This document shows positions 25,512-35,319 of a DNA stretch of 64,000 nucleotides, one piece after another. Numbering within the stretch: position 1 is the first letter of the stretch; each line of letters begins with the position of its first letter. Under the pieces are notes generated by a model. The model was not told where the DNA came from, ran no database searches, and worked only from the letters and a program-made list of their open reading frames with translations. The DNA is from Streptomyces zhaozhouensis. GTDB lineage: Bacteria > Actinomycetota > Actinomycetes > Streptomycetales > Streptomycetaceae. The stretch spans positions 27,081 through 91,080 of the forward strand of contig NZ_OCNE01000025.1 in the NCBI RefSeq assembly GCF_900230195.1, written 5' to 3'. The position numbers were made by a program, and so were the translations under genes.

Positions 25512-26657
25512 TCACGGGAGGACCGGCTCCTCCTCGGCGGAACCCTCGCCCTCACCGCCGCCGGAGCCGCCCTCGGCCTCGGCCTCGACCAGCGAGTCCG
25601 AGCGCAGCTGCGCGGCGTGCTCGGCGGCCTCGTCCAGGGAGACCTCGATGGTGCCCTGGCCGGTCCGCCGCTGCATCGTGGCGAAGCCGGCGGTGCTGTG
25701 GTCGGCCCAGACGCAGAGCGGCACCGGCACCATCTCGCCGGTGAGGGCGTCCTCGGTCTCGGCCTGCTGGCACTTCATGACCGCGCCGTCCAGCCCGTCG
25801 GGGCTGACCGACTCGGGGTCGCCGACGAGGTTCACGTTGCCGCCGGAGGCGGAGGCCTCCTGGGCGCCGTAGGCCAGGAAGGCGTCCACCGTGCCCTCGG
25901 GGTCGTCGACCGTGCCCCACATGCCGACGGTGAACATGGTGGTGACCTCGGTGCTGCCCAGCTCCGAGGGGTCCATGAGCGAGCTGGCCTCCTCGGGGGT
26001 CATCCCGGCCAGATAGGTGGCCGTGGAGACCTCCGCGTCGGTGAGGCCGATCTCGGCGAGCTCCTCCTCGCTGAAGTCGTCGGTGCCGGTCGGGGGCTGC
26101 ACCGCCGTGTACTCGCCCGTGGACTGCGGGAACTCCAGCATGTAGCTGGTGTCCGGGTCGCCGCCCGCGCTGTCGCCGCCCTCGTCGTCATCGTCGCCGC
26201 TGAGCAGGAAGAACGCGCCGCCGCCGACCACGGCGAGGGCCACGACCGAGGCGATCACGATGAGCAGCGTCTTGTTGCCGCCACCGCCGCCGGAGGGCGG
26301 CTGCGGCTGGCCGTAGGGCCCCGGGGGCTGACCTGGGTGGCCGGGCTGACCCGGGTACTGGCCGGGCGGGGGCTGCTGGCCGTAGGGGCCGGGCTGGCCC
26401 GGGGCGCCGGGCGGCTGGGGCTGGCCGTACGGGCCCGGCTGACCGGGCGCGCCGGCGGGCTGCCCCGGGGCGCCGGGCTGCTGCGGGTAGCCGTAGCCGG
26501 GGCCCTGAGGTGCGCCGGGTGCGCCGCCCTGGGCGTACGGGTTCGGCCCGCCGCCCGGAGCGCCCTGCGGCGGCGGCGCCCCGTACGGGCCGGGCTGCCC
26601 GGGCTGCTGCCCCGGCGGGGGCTGCTGCCCGTAGGGACCCGGCTGGTTGTGACTCAT
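25512..26657 (-). CDS. Membrane-anchored protein with Pro/Gly/Gln-rich N-terminus (function unknown)
   Basis: The 381-residue protein has about 125 N-terminal residues of repeated PGQPGPYGQ-like low-complexity sequence, one membrane helix (TLLIVIASVVALAVVGGGAFFLL near 130-152), an acidic stretch (SGDDDDEGGDSAGGD) and an extracytoplasmic domain of about 190 residues with two Cys (MKCQQ, PLCVWAD) that may form a disulfide. The topology is cytoplasmic N-terminus, external C-terminus. The family is common in Streptomyces next to clpX/valS; no function is established. It diverges from valS. Confidence 0.75.
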   Translation of the reverse strand: MSHNQPGPYGQQPPPGQQPGQPGPYGAPPPQGAPGGGPNPYAQGGAPGAPQGPGYGYPQQPGAPGQPAGAPGQPGPYGQPQPPGAPGQPGPYGQQPPPGQYPGQPGHPGQPPGPYGQPQPPSGGGGGNKTLLIVIASVVALAVVGGGAFFLLSGDDDDEGGDSAGGDPDTSYMLEFPQSTGEYTAVQPPTGTDDFSEEELAEIGLTDAEVSTATYLAGMTPEEASSLMDPSELGSTEVTTMFTVGMWGTVDDPEGTVDAFLAYGAQEASASGGNVNLVGDPESVSPDGLDGAVMKCQQAETEDALTGEMVPVPLCVWADHSTAGFATMQRRTGQGTIEVSLDEAAEHAAQLRSDSLVEAEAEGGSGGGEGEGSAEEEPVLP

Positions 26658-26891
26658 GGTGTTCCCCTCAAGAGCCCGACATCGTCAACATCGAGCACAT
26701 CCTGTCGGATGAGATGGCTTGCTGTACATCCACCCCAATCACATCTCCCCACTCCGCGCAAGTCCCCCCGGGCTTCTTTTCGGAGACGTCATACCGGTCG
26801 ATCTCTCCCGCGACGCGGGGGCGTTGAGGCGCGTCCGCCGAGCGGTCGCCGACGCCGGGAAACTGGTGCGCCGAGTGTCAGCGGGGCGTTC

Positions 26892-26897
26892 TAGACT
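26892..26897 (+). promoter_or_regulatory. -10 box for leaderless valS transcript
   Basis: TAGACT is followed by seven bases and then the GTG start at 26905, so transcription is expected to begin at the start codon. No Shine-Dalgarno sequence is present. A good -35 box was not found. Confidence 0.6.
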
Positions 26898-26904
26898 TAC
26901 CGCC

Positions 26905-29535
26905 GTGACCGAGAACACTCAGCCGCCCGCCGACGGGCCCCACAGCGCACCCGCAGATCTGCCGACGCAGTACACGCCGGCCGACGTAGAGGGGAAGCTG
27001 TACGAGCGCTGGGTAGAGCGCGGTTACTTCGAGGCGGACGCGGCCAGCGACAAGGAGCCGTACACGATCGTCATCCCGCCGCCCAACGTCACGGGAAGCC
27101 TCCACCTCGGCCACGCCTTCGAGCACACGCTCATCGACGCGCTCACCCGCCGCAAGCGGATGCAGGGGTACGAGACCCTCTGGCAGCCGGGGATGGACCA
27201 CGCGGGCATCGCCACCCAGAACCGCGTGGAGCGGGAGTTGGCCGGCGAGGGCAAGTCCCGGCACGACCTGGGCCGGGAGGCGTTCGTCGAGCGGGTCTGG
27301 CAGTGGAAGGCCGAGTCCGGCGGCACGATCTCGGGGCAGATGCGCCGCCTCGGCGACGGCGTCGCCTGGTCGCGTGAGCGCTTCACGATGGACGAGGGCC
27401 TCTCCCGCGCGGTCAACACGATCTTCAAGCGGCTCTACGACGACGAGTTGATCTACCGCGCCGAGCGCATCATCAACTGGTGCCCGCGTTGTCTGACCGC
27501 CATCTCGGACATCGAGGTGGAGTACCAGGACGACGACGGCGAGTTGGTCTCCATCCGGTACGGCGAGGGTGAGGACTCGCTGGTCGTCGCCACCACCAGG
27601 GCCGAGACGATGCTGGGCGACACCGCCGTCGCGGTCCACCCGGACGACGAGCGGTACCGCCATCTCGTCGGCCGCGAGATCCGGCTGCCGCTGACCGACC
27701 GTTCGATCCCGGTCGTCGCCGACCGGCACGTGGACCCGGAGTTCGGCACCGGCGCGGTCAAGGTCACCCCGGCCCACGACCCCAACGACTTCGAGATCGG
27801 CCGCCGGCACGGCCTGGCCCAGCTGACGGTGATGGACGAGCACGCGGTGATCACCGCGCCCGGCCCGTTCCAGGGCCTGGACCGGCTGGAGGCGCGCTCG
27901 GCCGTCGTCGGCGCGCTCCGCGAGGAGGGGCGCATCGTCGCGGAGAAGCGCCCCTACCAGCACTCCGTCGGCCACTGCTCGCGCTGCCACACCACCGTCG
28001 AGCCCCGGCTGTCCATGCAGTGGTGGGTCCGGGTCGGCCCGCTGGCCGAGGCGGCGGGGGACGCGGTCCGTGACGGCCGGGTCGCCATCCACCCCAAGGA
28101 GATGTCCTCCCGGTACTTCGAGTGGGTGGACAACCTGCACGACTGGTGCATCTCCCGCCAGTTGTGGTGGGGCCACCGCATCCCGGTCTGGTACGGCCCG
28201 GACGGCGAGGTCCGCTGCGTCGGCCCGGACGAGGAGCCGCCGAGCGGCCCCGGGTGGCACCAGGACACGGACGTGCTGGACACCTGGTTCTCCTCGGGGC
28301 TGTGGCCCTTCTCCACCCTGGGCTGGCCGGACGCCACGGAGAGCGTCGCGAAGTTCTACCCGAACTCGGTCCTGGTCACCGGGTACGACATCCTCTTCTT
28401 CTGGGTCGCCCGGATGATGATGTTCGGCCTCTACGCGATGGACGGCGTCCCGCCGTTCCGCACCATCGCGCTGCACGGCATGGTCCGTGACCAGTTCGGC
28501 AAGAAGATGTCCAAGTCCTTCGGGAACGCGGTGGACCCGCTGGACTGGATGGACGCCTACGGCTCGGACGCGGTCCGTTTCACCCTGGCCAGGGGGGCCA
28601 ACCCGGGCGTCGACGTGCCGATCGGCGAGGACTGGGTCCAGGCGTCGAGGAACTTCGCGAACAAGGTGTGGAACGCCACCCGCTTCGCCCTGCTCAACGG
28701 CGCCACGGTCGAGGGCCCGCTGCCCTCCGCCGACGAGATGTCCGCCACCGACCGCTGGGTGCTCTCCCGGCTGAACTCGGTGGTCGCCGAGGCCGACGCC
28801 TACTACGACGACTACCAGTTCGCCAAGCTGAGCGACGCGCTGTTCCACTTCGCGTGGGACGAGGTCTTCGACTGGTACGTGGAGCTGTCCAAGACGACCT
28901 TTGCCGCCGGCGGGCGCCCGGCCGAGGTCGCGCGGCGGGTGCTGGGCGAGGTGCTGGACGTGACGCTGCGGCTGCTCCACCCGCTGGTCCCGTTCGTCAC
29001 CGAGGAGTTGTGGACGACGCTGACCGGCGGCGAGTCCGTGGTGATCGCCGACTGGCCGACCGACTCGGGGTTCCGGGACCCGGCGGCCGAGCGCGAGCTG
29101 GACGCCGTGCGGCAGCTGGTCACCGAGGTGCGCAGGTTCCGCGCCGACCAGGGCCTCCAGCCGGGGCAGCGGGTGCCCGCCACCCTCGACCTGGGGGAGA
29201 CCGGGCTGGCCGCACACGAGCCGGCGATGCGCGCGCTGCTCCGGCTGGAGCCGGCGGGCGAGGCGTTCAGCGCCACGGCGAGCCTGCCGGCCGCCGGCGC
29301 GGTCGTGGCGCTCGACCTCTCGGGGGCGATCGACTTCGCCGCCGAGCGCAAGCGCCTGGCCAAGGACCTGGCCGCCGCGGAGAAGGAGCTGGCCGGCACC
29401 ACGGCCAAGCTGGGCAACGAGGCGTTTCTCGCCAAGGCCCCCGAGCCCGTCGTGGCCAAGATCCGCGCCCGCCGCGAGTCGGCCGAGGCCGACATCGCGC
29501 GGATCACCGAGCAGTTGGCGAAGCTCCCGGACTGA
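26905..29535 (+). CDS. valS: Valyl-tRNA synthetase
   Basis: The 876-residue class I synthetase carries HLGH at 67-70 (HIGH signature), the editing domain with TTRAETMLGDTAVAVHP, and KMSKS at 534-538. The anticodon-binding region and a C-terminal tRNA-binding coiled coil (AAERKRLAKDLAAAEKELAGT, last 65 residues) follow. It charges tRNA-Val and edits threonine. GTG is preferred to upstream candidates because the TAGACT -10 box positions the RNA start on it. A T-box-like leader is not possible with so short a leader. Confidence 0.97.
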   Translation: MTENTQPPADGPHSAPADLPTQYTPADVEGKLYERWVERGYFEADAASDKEPYTIVIPPPNVTGSLHLGHAFEHTLIDALTRRKRMQGYETLWQPGMDHAGIATQNRVERELAGEGKSRHDLGREAFVERVWQWKAESGGTISGQMRRLGDGVAWSRERFTMDEGLSRAVNTIFKRLYDDELIYRAERIINWCPRCLTAISDIEVEYQDDDGELVSIRYGEGEDSLVVATTRAETMLGDTAVAVHPDDERYRHLVGREIRLPLTDRSIPVVADRHVDPEFGTGAVKVTPAHDPNDFEIGRRHGLAQLTVMDEHAVITAPGPFQGLDRLEARSAVVGALREEGRIVAEKRPYQHSVGHCSRCHTTVEPRLSMQWWVRVGPLAEAAGDAVRDGRVAIHPKEMSSRYFEWVDNLHDWCISRQLWWGHRIPVWYGPDGEVRCVGPDEEPPSGPGWHQDTDVLDTWFSSGLWPFSTLGWPDATESVAKFYPNSVLVTGYDILFFWVARMMMFGLYAMDGVPPFRTIALHGMVRDQFGKKMSKSFGNAVDPLDWMDAYGSDAVRFTLARGANPGVDVPIGEDWVQASRNFANKVWNATRFALLNGATVEGPLPSADEMSATDRWVLSRLNSVVAEADAYYDDYQFAKLSDALFHFAWDEVFDWYVELSKTTFAAGGRPAEVARRVLGEVLDVTLRLLHPLVPFVTEELWTTLTGGESVVIADWPTDSGFRDPAAERELDAVRQLVTEVRRFRADQGLQPGQRVPATLDLGETGLAAHEPAMRALLRLEPAGEAFSATASLPAAGAVVALDLSGAIDFAAERKRLAKDLAAAEKELAGTTAKLGNEAFLAKAPEPVVAKIRARRESAEADIARITEQLAKLPD

Positions 29536-29543
29536 CCCGCGCC

Positions 29544-29601
29544 GCTCCCCGGGCCCCGCGCCCGGGGAGCGCCCTCCCGGCCCCCGAGCGACCGGGAGGG
29601 C
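29544..29601 (+). terminator. Double hairpin terminator after valS
   Basis: An 11-bp perfect stem (29544-29554 with 29560-29570) is followed immediately by a 10-bp stem (29571-29580 with 29592-29601). Both lie between the valS stop and the folC promoter, and the second overlaps the likely folC -35 region. Confidence 0.75.
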
Positions 29602-29606
29602 TTCCG

Positions 29607-29612
29607 TAGACT
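29607..29612 (+). promoter_or_regulatory. -10 box for leaderless folC transcript
   Basis: TAGACT, seven bases, then the GTG at 29620: the same geometry as for valS. No ribosome-binding site precedes the start. Confidence 0.6.
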
Positions 29613-29619
29613 GGCCGGC

Positions 29620-31182
29620 GTGAGCGACGCGCAGCCCGACCCCGGCCAGGAGCCGGAGGATCTTCCCGGCATCCCCCCGACCGACGACGAGCCGAGCGAG
29701 GGCGGGGAGTTCGACCGGATCGTCTCCGCCGAGCGCGACCGCGACCCGGATCTGGCCGTGATCGAGGCCGGCAGCCGGACCCTGCGGGCCCAGGCGGGCC
29801 CGCCCGGCGGCGACCTGCCGACCAGGCCCGAGGACCCGGAGCTCGACCGCGCCCTTGCCGAGGTGGAGAAGGAGCTGCTGGCCCGCTGGCCGGAGACCAA
29901 GCTCGACCCGTCGACGGCCCGGATGACCGCGCTGATGGACGTGCTCGGGGACCCCCAGCGGAGCTACCAGGCCATCCACATCACCGGCACCAACGGCAAG
30001 ACGACCACGGCCCGGATGATCGAGGCCCTGCTGGCGGGCTTCGACCTGCGCACCGGCCGCTACAGCAGTCCCCATGTCCAGTCCATCACCGAGCGGATCA
30101 GCCTGGACGGCGCCCCGATCCCCGCCGACCGCTTCGTCGAGGCCTACCGGGACATCCAGCCCTACCTGGACCTGGTCGACGCCGGGCAGGAGCACCGGCT
30201 CTCCTTCTTCGAGGTGCTGACCGGCATGGCCTACGCGGCCTTCGCCGACGCCCCCGTCGACGTCGCCGTCGTCGAGGTGGGGATGGGCGGCAGCTGGGAC
30301 GCCACCAACGTGATCGACGGCTCCGTCGCCGTGCTCACCCCCATCAGCCTCGACCACACGGAGCGGCTCGGGACCTCGCCCGAGCGGATCGCGGTGGAGA
30401 AGTCCGGCATCGTCAAGCCCGGCGCCCGCGTGATCCTCGCCCAGCAGCAGATCGAGGCCGCCTCCGTGGTGCTGCGCCGGGCGGTGGAGGTCGACGCCAC
30501 CGTGGCCAGGGAGGGCATGGAGTTCGGGGTGCTCTCCCGGGAGGTGGCGGTCGGCGGGCAGCTGTTGACGCTGCGCGGCCTCGGCGGGGAGTACCCGGAG
30601 GTCTTCCTCCCGCTGCACGGCGCCCACATGGCGCACAACGCGGCGGTCGCCCTGGCCGCCGTCGAGGCGTTCTTCGGCGTGGGCGACGGCCGCCCCGCCG
30701 AGCCGCTCGACCAGGAGGTGGTGCGCGCCGCGTTCGCCTCCGTCTCCTCGCCCGGCCGGCTGGAGGTGGTGCGCAGCAGCCCCACCGTGCTGGTGGACGC
30801 GGCGCACAACCCGGGCGGCGCGCACGCCACCGCCGAGGCGGTCACCGAGGCGTTCGGTTTCAGCCGGCTGATCGGCGTGGTCGGCGCGACCCGGGGCAAG
30901 GACGTGCGGGGCCTGCTGGAGGCGTTCGAACCGGTCTTCACCGAGGTCGTCGTCACCCGCAACACCTCCCAACGCGCCGTTGACGTGGACGAGTTGGCCG
31001 CCGTCGCGGTGGAGGTCTTCGGCGCGGAACGGGTCCAGGTCGAGCCCCGGCTCGACGACGCCATCGAGGCGGCCGTGGCCCTCGCCGAGGAGGAGCACGA
31101 GTACGCCGCCGCCGGGGTGCTGGTCACCGGCTCGGTGATCACCGTCGGCGAGGCCAGGACGCTGCTGCGGGGTGGGCGCTGA
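29620..31182 (+). CDS. folC: Bifunctional folylpolyglutamate synthase / dihydrofolate synthase
   Basis: The 520-residue Mur-ligase-like enzyme adds glutamates to folates. The ATP loop ITGTNGKTTT is at 121-130, followed by YSSPHVQSITERI and VEVGMGGSWDATNVI, and the C-terminal domain has LVDAAHNPGGAHAT. The first 90 residues are an acidic, Pro-rich extension beyond the usual bacterial enzyme. Its TGA overlaps the ATG of the DUF4233 gene, so the two are coupled. Confidence 0.95.
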   Translation: MSDAQPDPGQEPEDLPGIPPTDDEPSEGGEFDRIVSAERDRDPDLAVIEAGSRTLRAQAGPPGGDLPTRPEDPELDRALAEVEKELLARWPETKLDPSTARMTALMDVLGDPQRSYQAIHITGTNGKTTTARMIEALLAGFDLRTGRYSSPHVQSITERISLDGAPIPADRFVEAYRDIQPYLDLVDAGQEHRLSFFEVLTGMAYAAFADAPVDVAVVEVGMGGSWDATNVIDGSVAVLTPISLDHTERLGTSPERIAVEKSGIVKPGARVILAQQQIEAASVVLRRAVEVDATVAREGMEFGVLSREVAVGGQLLTLRGLGGEYPEVFLPLHGAHMAHNAAVALAAVEAFFGVGDGRPAEPLDQEVVRAAFASVSSPGRLEVVRSSPTVLVDAAHNPGGAHATAEAVTEAFGFSRLIGVVGATRGKDVRGLLEAFEPVFTEVVVTRNTSQRAVDVDELAAVAVEVFGAERVQVEPRLDDAIEAAVALAEEEHEYAAAGVLVTGSVITVGEARTLLRGGR

Positions 31183-31523
31183 TGCGCACGTTCTGCGCCA
31201 GCACGCTGGTGGGCGAGTTCTTCGTCATCGGCCTCGCGGGGCTGGCCGCCAGCCGGCTGTCCACCGTCTCCACCACCACCCTCTGGTGGGTCTGCGGCGG
31301 CGCCATGCTGCTGTGCCTGCTGCTGTGCGCCGTCGCCGGCCGTCCGGTCGGGGTGTGGCTGGGCTGGGGGCTCCAGGGCGCGCTGATCGCGGCCGGATTC
31401 GTGCTTCCGGCGATGTTCGTGCTGGGCGCCGCGTTCGCCGGGCTGTGGTGGGCCTCGGTCCACTTCGGCGCCCGGGTCGACGCGCTGCGTGCCGCCAGGG
31501 AGGCGAGCGCGACGGCCGGTTGA
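31182..31523 (+). CDS. DUF4233 family membrane protein
   Basis: The 113-residue product has three to four membrane helices (FFVIGLAGLAA, LWWVCGGAMLLCLLLCAVA, LIAAGFVLPAMFVLGAAFAGLWW) and a short basic C-terminus. In actinobacteria this family lies between folC and ndk, as here. Function is unknown. Translation is coupled to folC by the TGATG overlap. Confidence 0.88.
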   Translation: MRTFCASTLVGEFFVIGLAGLAASRLSTVSTTTLWWVCGGAMLLCLLLCAVAGRPVGVWLGWGLQGALIAAGFVLPAMFVLGAAFAGLWWASVHFGARVDALRAAREASATAG

Positions 31524-31678
31524 GCGGCCCTGGGTGCGGCGCGCCCGTCGCTGCCCGGTACTCTTACGCTCCCCGCGCCGTCCGGCTCACCGGCCGGGCG
31601 TGCGGGCCGCGCGCCCACGCGCGCCATGCCCCAGGTGCTCCCGCCACCACGCTGCCATCTTTCTCAGGAGCCGCCCCC

Positions 31679-32095
31679 ATGAGCCAGCGCACTCTTGTTC
31701 TTCTCAAGCCCGACGCGGTCAGCCGTGGGCTGATCGGCGAGATCGTGGGCCGGGTGGAACGCAAGGCGGGCTGGCGGATCACCGCGCTCGAACTGCGCAC
31801 CCTGGAGCGCGCGACCCTGGAGACGCACTACGCGGAGCACGTGGGGCGTCCCTTCTACGAACCGTTGATCGAGTTCATGGCGTCCGGCCCGAGCGTGGCC
31901 ATGGTCGTCGAGGGCGAGCGGGTCATCGAGGGCCTGCGGACGCTGGCCGGGCCGACCGACCCGATCGCCGCGGCGCCGGGCTCCGTGCGGGGCGACTTCG
32001 GCACCGTGGTCAGGGAGAACCTGATCCACGCCTCGGACTCGGAGGAGTCCGCCGAGCGCGAGATGAAGATCTTCTTCCCCGACCTGTCGAGCTGA
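31679..32095 (+). CDS. ndk: Nucleoside diphosphate kinase
   Basis: The 138-residue enzyme transfers the gamma-phosphate of ATP to other NDPs through a phospho-histidine, the His of ENLIHASDS near 120. TLVLLKPDAV at the start, RGL(I) and the C-terminal SAEREMKIFF are typical. The ATG is preceded by CAGGAGCCGCCCCC, which has AGGAG spaced eight bases from the ATG. Confidence 0.96.
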   Translation: MSQRTLVLLKPDAVSRGLIGEIVGRVERKAGWRITALELRTLERATLETHYAEHVGRPFYEPLIEFMASGPSVAMVVEGERVIEGLRTLAGPTDPIAAAPGSVRGDFGTVVRENLIHASDSEESAEREMKIFFPDLSS

Positions 32096-32404
32096 GCGCC
32101 CGTCAGCGAAGAAGCCGGGCCACGCCGGCACGGTGGAATGCGATGTTCCGCCGTGGTCGGTAAGGTCGGTCAGGGGAACCCCTCACCCGAACGCGACGTC
32201 ATCATGATGGAGGGTGGGGCCGGTTCCGCCGACAATGGCGAAAGCGGCGCTCCGGCGCTCCGTGTCAGTCCGGCCGTGGATACGATGGCTTTGCCGCGTC
32301 TCTTCTCCCCTCGGCGGGAGAGGCCCCCGTGCGCACGCCTACCATCGCACCCTCCGCCGACCTCCCGCACATAACGCTCCAGCTGGAAGGCCAGATGCAT
32401 CCCT
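32096..32404. other. Upstream region of the mre cluster
   Basis: This 309-base region contains an imperfect inverted repeat CGGTGGAA / TTCCGCCG at 32131-32153 and a GGAAC at 32173-32180. It must hold the mreB promoters, but I cannot assign a sigma factor with confidence. Confidence 0.4.
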
Positions 32405-33436
<1,032 letters not shown>

Positions 33437-33514
33437 GCGCCAGGCGTTCGCCCGGCCCGGCCGGGCGGCCCCAGGGATTCGTCTGACCGACCCAGAAAGG
33501 CACGGCCGCCGCAC

Positions 33515-34624
33515 GTGAGGGACACCCGAGAGAGCCGGCTGCTTCTCGTACTGCTGGTCTCCATCGCTTTCGCGCTGATCACGATGGACATCCGGGGCGG
33601 GGACGACTCCCCGCTCGACGGTCCACGGGAGGCCGCCGCGTCCTTCTTCGGCCCGGTGGAGGAGGGCGTCGCCGGCGCCGTCGACCCCTTCGCCAACGCG
33701 ATCGCCGCCGTCCGTGACTCGGGCGACCGGCACGACAGGATCAGCGAGCTGGAGCGGGAGAACGCCGAGCTGCGCCAGGAGCTGGGCAGCGACGCGCACC
33801 GCGAGTCGCGGATAGCACAACTGGACGAGCTGCTCCAGACCGCCGGCGCCGGCCGGTACGGCATCGTCGGCGCCCAGGTCATCGCCATCGGCGCCGGCCA
33901 GGGCTTCTCCTGGACGGTCACGATCGACGCCGGCAGCGAGGACGGCCTGGCCCGCGACATGACGGTGCTCAACGGCGACGGCCTCGTCGGCCGCGTCACC
34001 ACCGTCGCCAAGGGCACGGCGACGGTGCTCCTGGCCAACGACCCGGGGTTCACCGTCGGCACGCGGCTGGAGGGCAGCGAGGAGCTGGGCTTCGCGACGG
34101 GGCGCGGTGACAACACGCTTGAGGTCCAGCTGCTCAACCAGCGCGCCGAGGTCGAGAAGGGCGACCGGATGGTCACCTTCGGCTCGGCGGACAACAAGCC
34201 CTTCGTGCCGGGGGTCCCGGTCGGCGAGGTGGTCGGCGTCGAGCGCTCCAACGGCGACCTGACCCGCACCGTCCAGGTCCGGCCCTACGCCGCGTTCACC
34301 CAACTCGACCTGGTCGGCGTCGTCGTCGACCCGCCCCGCGACAACCCGCGCGACTCCGTGCTGCCCGAGCGCCCGGAGGACGCCGAGCGGCGTGCGGCCG
34401 AGAACGACGCGGAGGCCGAGGAGGAGGGCGCCGAGGAGGGCGAGGCGAACGAGGAGCAGGGGGCCGGCGACGAGGGCGCCGCCGACGACTTCCCCGAGCC
34501 CGACGGCCTGGCGCCGCCCGACGAGGACGAGGGCGGCGACGAGGGCGAGGACGGCGGGCAGGGCACCGAGTTCGGCGCCCTCGCCCCCGGGCGTGAACGC
34601 GATTCCACGGCGAGCAGGAGCTGA
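33515..34624 (+). CDS. mreC: Rod-shape-determining protein MreC
   Basis: The 369-residue protein has one N-terminal membrane helix (LLLVLLVSIAFALITMDI), a coiled coil near 70-105 (RISELERENAELRQELG), and the beta-barrel MreC domain to about 275. The last 95 residues are a long acidic, low-complexity tail rich in Glu, Asp, Ala and Gly. MreC links MreB with PBP2 in the periplasm-like space. The GTG follows GAAAGGCACGG. mreD begins two bases after its stop. Confidence 0.95.
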   Translation: MRDTRESRLLLVLLVSIAFALITMDIRGGDDSPLDGPREAAASFFGPVEEGVAGAVDPFANAIAAVRDSGDRHDRISELERENAELRQELGSDAHRESRIAQLDELLQTAGAGRYGIVGAQVIAIGAGQGFSWTVTIDAGSEDGLARDMTVLNGDGLVGRVTTVAKGTATVLLANDPGFTVGTRLEGSEELGFATGRGDNTLEVQLLNQRAEVEKGDRMVTFGSADNKPFVPGVPVGEVVGVERSNGDLTRTVQVRPYAAFTQLDLVGVVVDPPRDNPRDSVLPERPEDAERRAAENDAEAEEEGAEEGEANEEQGAGDEGAADDFPEPDGLAPPDEDEGGDEGEDGGQGTEFGALAPGRERDSTASRS

Positions 34625-34626
34625 CC

Positions 34627-35319
34627 ATGCGCCTCTACCGCACCCTGCTGGCGGCCGTTCTGGTCTTCGTCGCGCTGCTGGCGCAGGTGACGATACTGGC
34701 CAGGCTTGGCCTGCCGGGCGCCGTGCCCGACCTGCTGCTGCTCACCGTGCTCGGCCTGGCGCTGGTCTACGGCCACACCGGCGGCGCGCTGGTCGGCTTC
34801 GCCGCCGGCCTGCTCGCCGACCTCGCGCCGCCCGCCGACCACGCGGTGGGCCGTTACGCGCTGGTGCTCTGCGTGATCGGCTATGCGGCGGGGCTGACCC
34901 GGCCGGAGAACGGCCAGCACCGTTCCGCGACCGTGCCGATGCTGGTGGTCGCGGGTGGGGCGCTCAGTTCGACGCTGCTGTACGCGGGCGTGGGCGCGCT
35001 GGTGGGCGACACCCCGGCGCGCGACGTCGGGCTGACCGGGCTGCTGGTCAGCGCGACCATCTACGACCTGCTGCTGGCGCCGTTCGTGGTGCCGCTGGTG
35101 ATGGCCGCGGCCCGGCGGGGCGAGGGCGATCCGCTCTCCGGTGACGGCACCGGGTCGGACAACCCGATCAGCTGGCTCGGGGGCGCCTCCGGAGTCGCCG
35201 CACGCCCCCGGGCTCCGCGCCGGAGCCGCTACGGCAAGGCCGCGCGCCAGCGTTCCCCGTTGCTGAGCCGTTCCGCGCGGAACAGCGCGGGGCGCATCAA
35301 GGGAGTCAAGCGACTGTGA
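34627..35319 (+). CDS. mreD: Rod-shape-determining membrane protein MreD
   Basis: The 230-residue protein has five or six membrane helices in the first 170 residues (LLAAVLVFVALLAQVTILARLG first) and a basic cytoplasmic tail (RAPRRSRYGKAARQRS). ATG at 34627 with GGAGCTGACC upstream follows the mreC stop. Its TGA overlaps the PBP2 GTG by four bases. Confidence 0.93.
   Translation: MRLYRTLLAAVLVFVALLAQVTILARLGLPGAVPDLLLLTVLGLALVYGHTGGALVGFAAGLLADLAPPADHAVGRYALVLCVIGYAAGLTRPENGQHRSATVPMLVVAGGALSSTLLYAGVGALVGDTPARDVGLTGLLVSATIYDLLLAPFVVPLVMAAARRGEGDPLSGDGTGSDNPISWLGGASGVAARPRAPRRSRYGKAARQRSPLLSRSARNSAGRIKGVKRL

Noticed and set aside
26878..31098. Very long open frame (about 1,400 codons) on the reverse strand over valS and folC
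   Set aside because: It is the antisense shadow of genes with extreme third-position GC. Its translation is Gly/Arg/Val-rich without domains, while valS and folC have all expected motifs.
32173..32200. SigE-type promoter before mreB (GGAAC then GTC)
   Set aside because: The spacing is 18 bases, longer than the usual 15-17, and the downstream element is weak. It stays unassigned.
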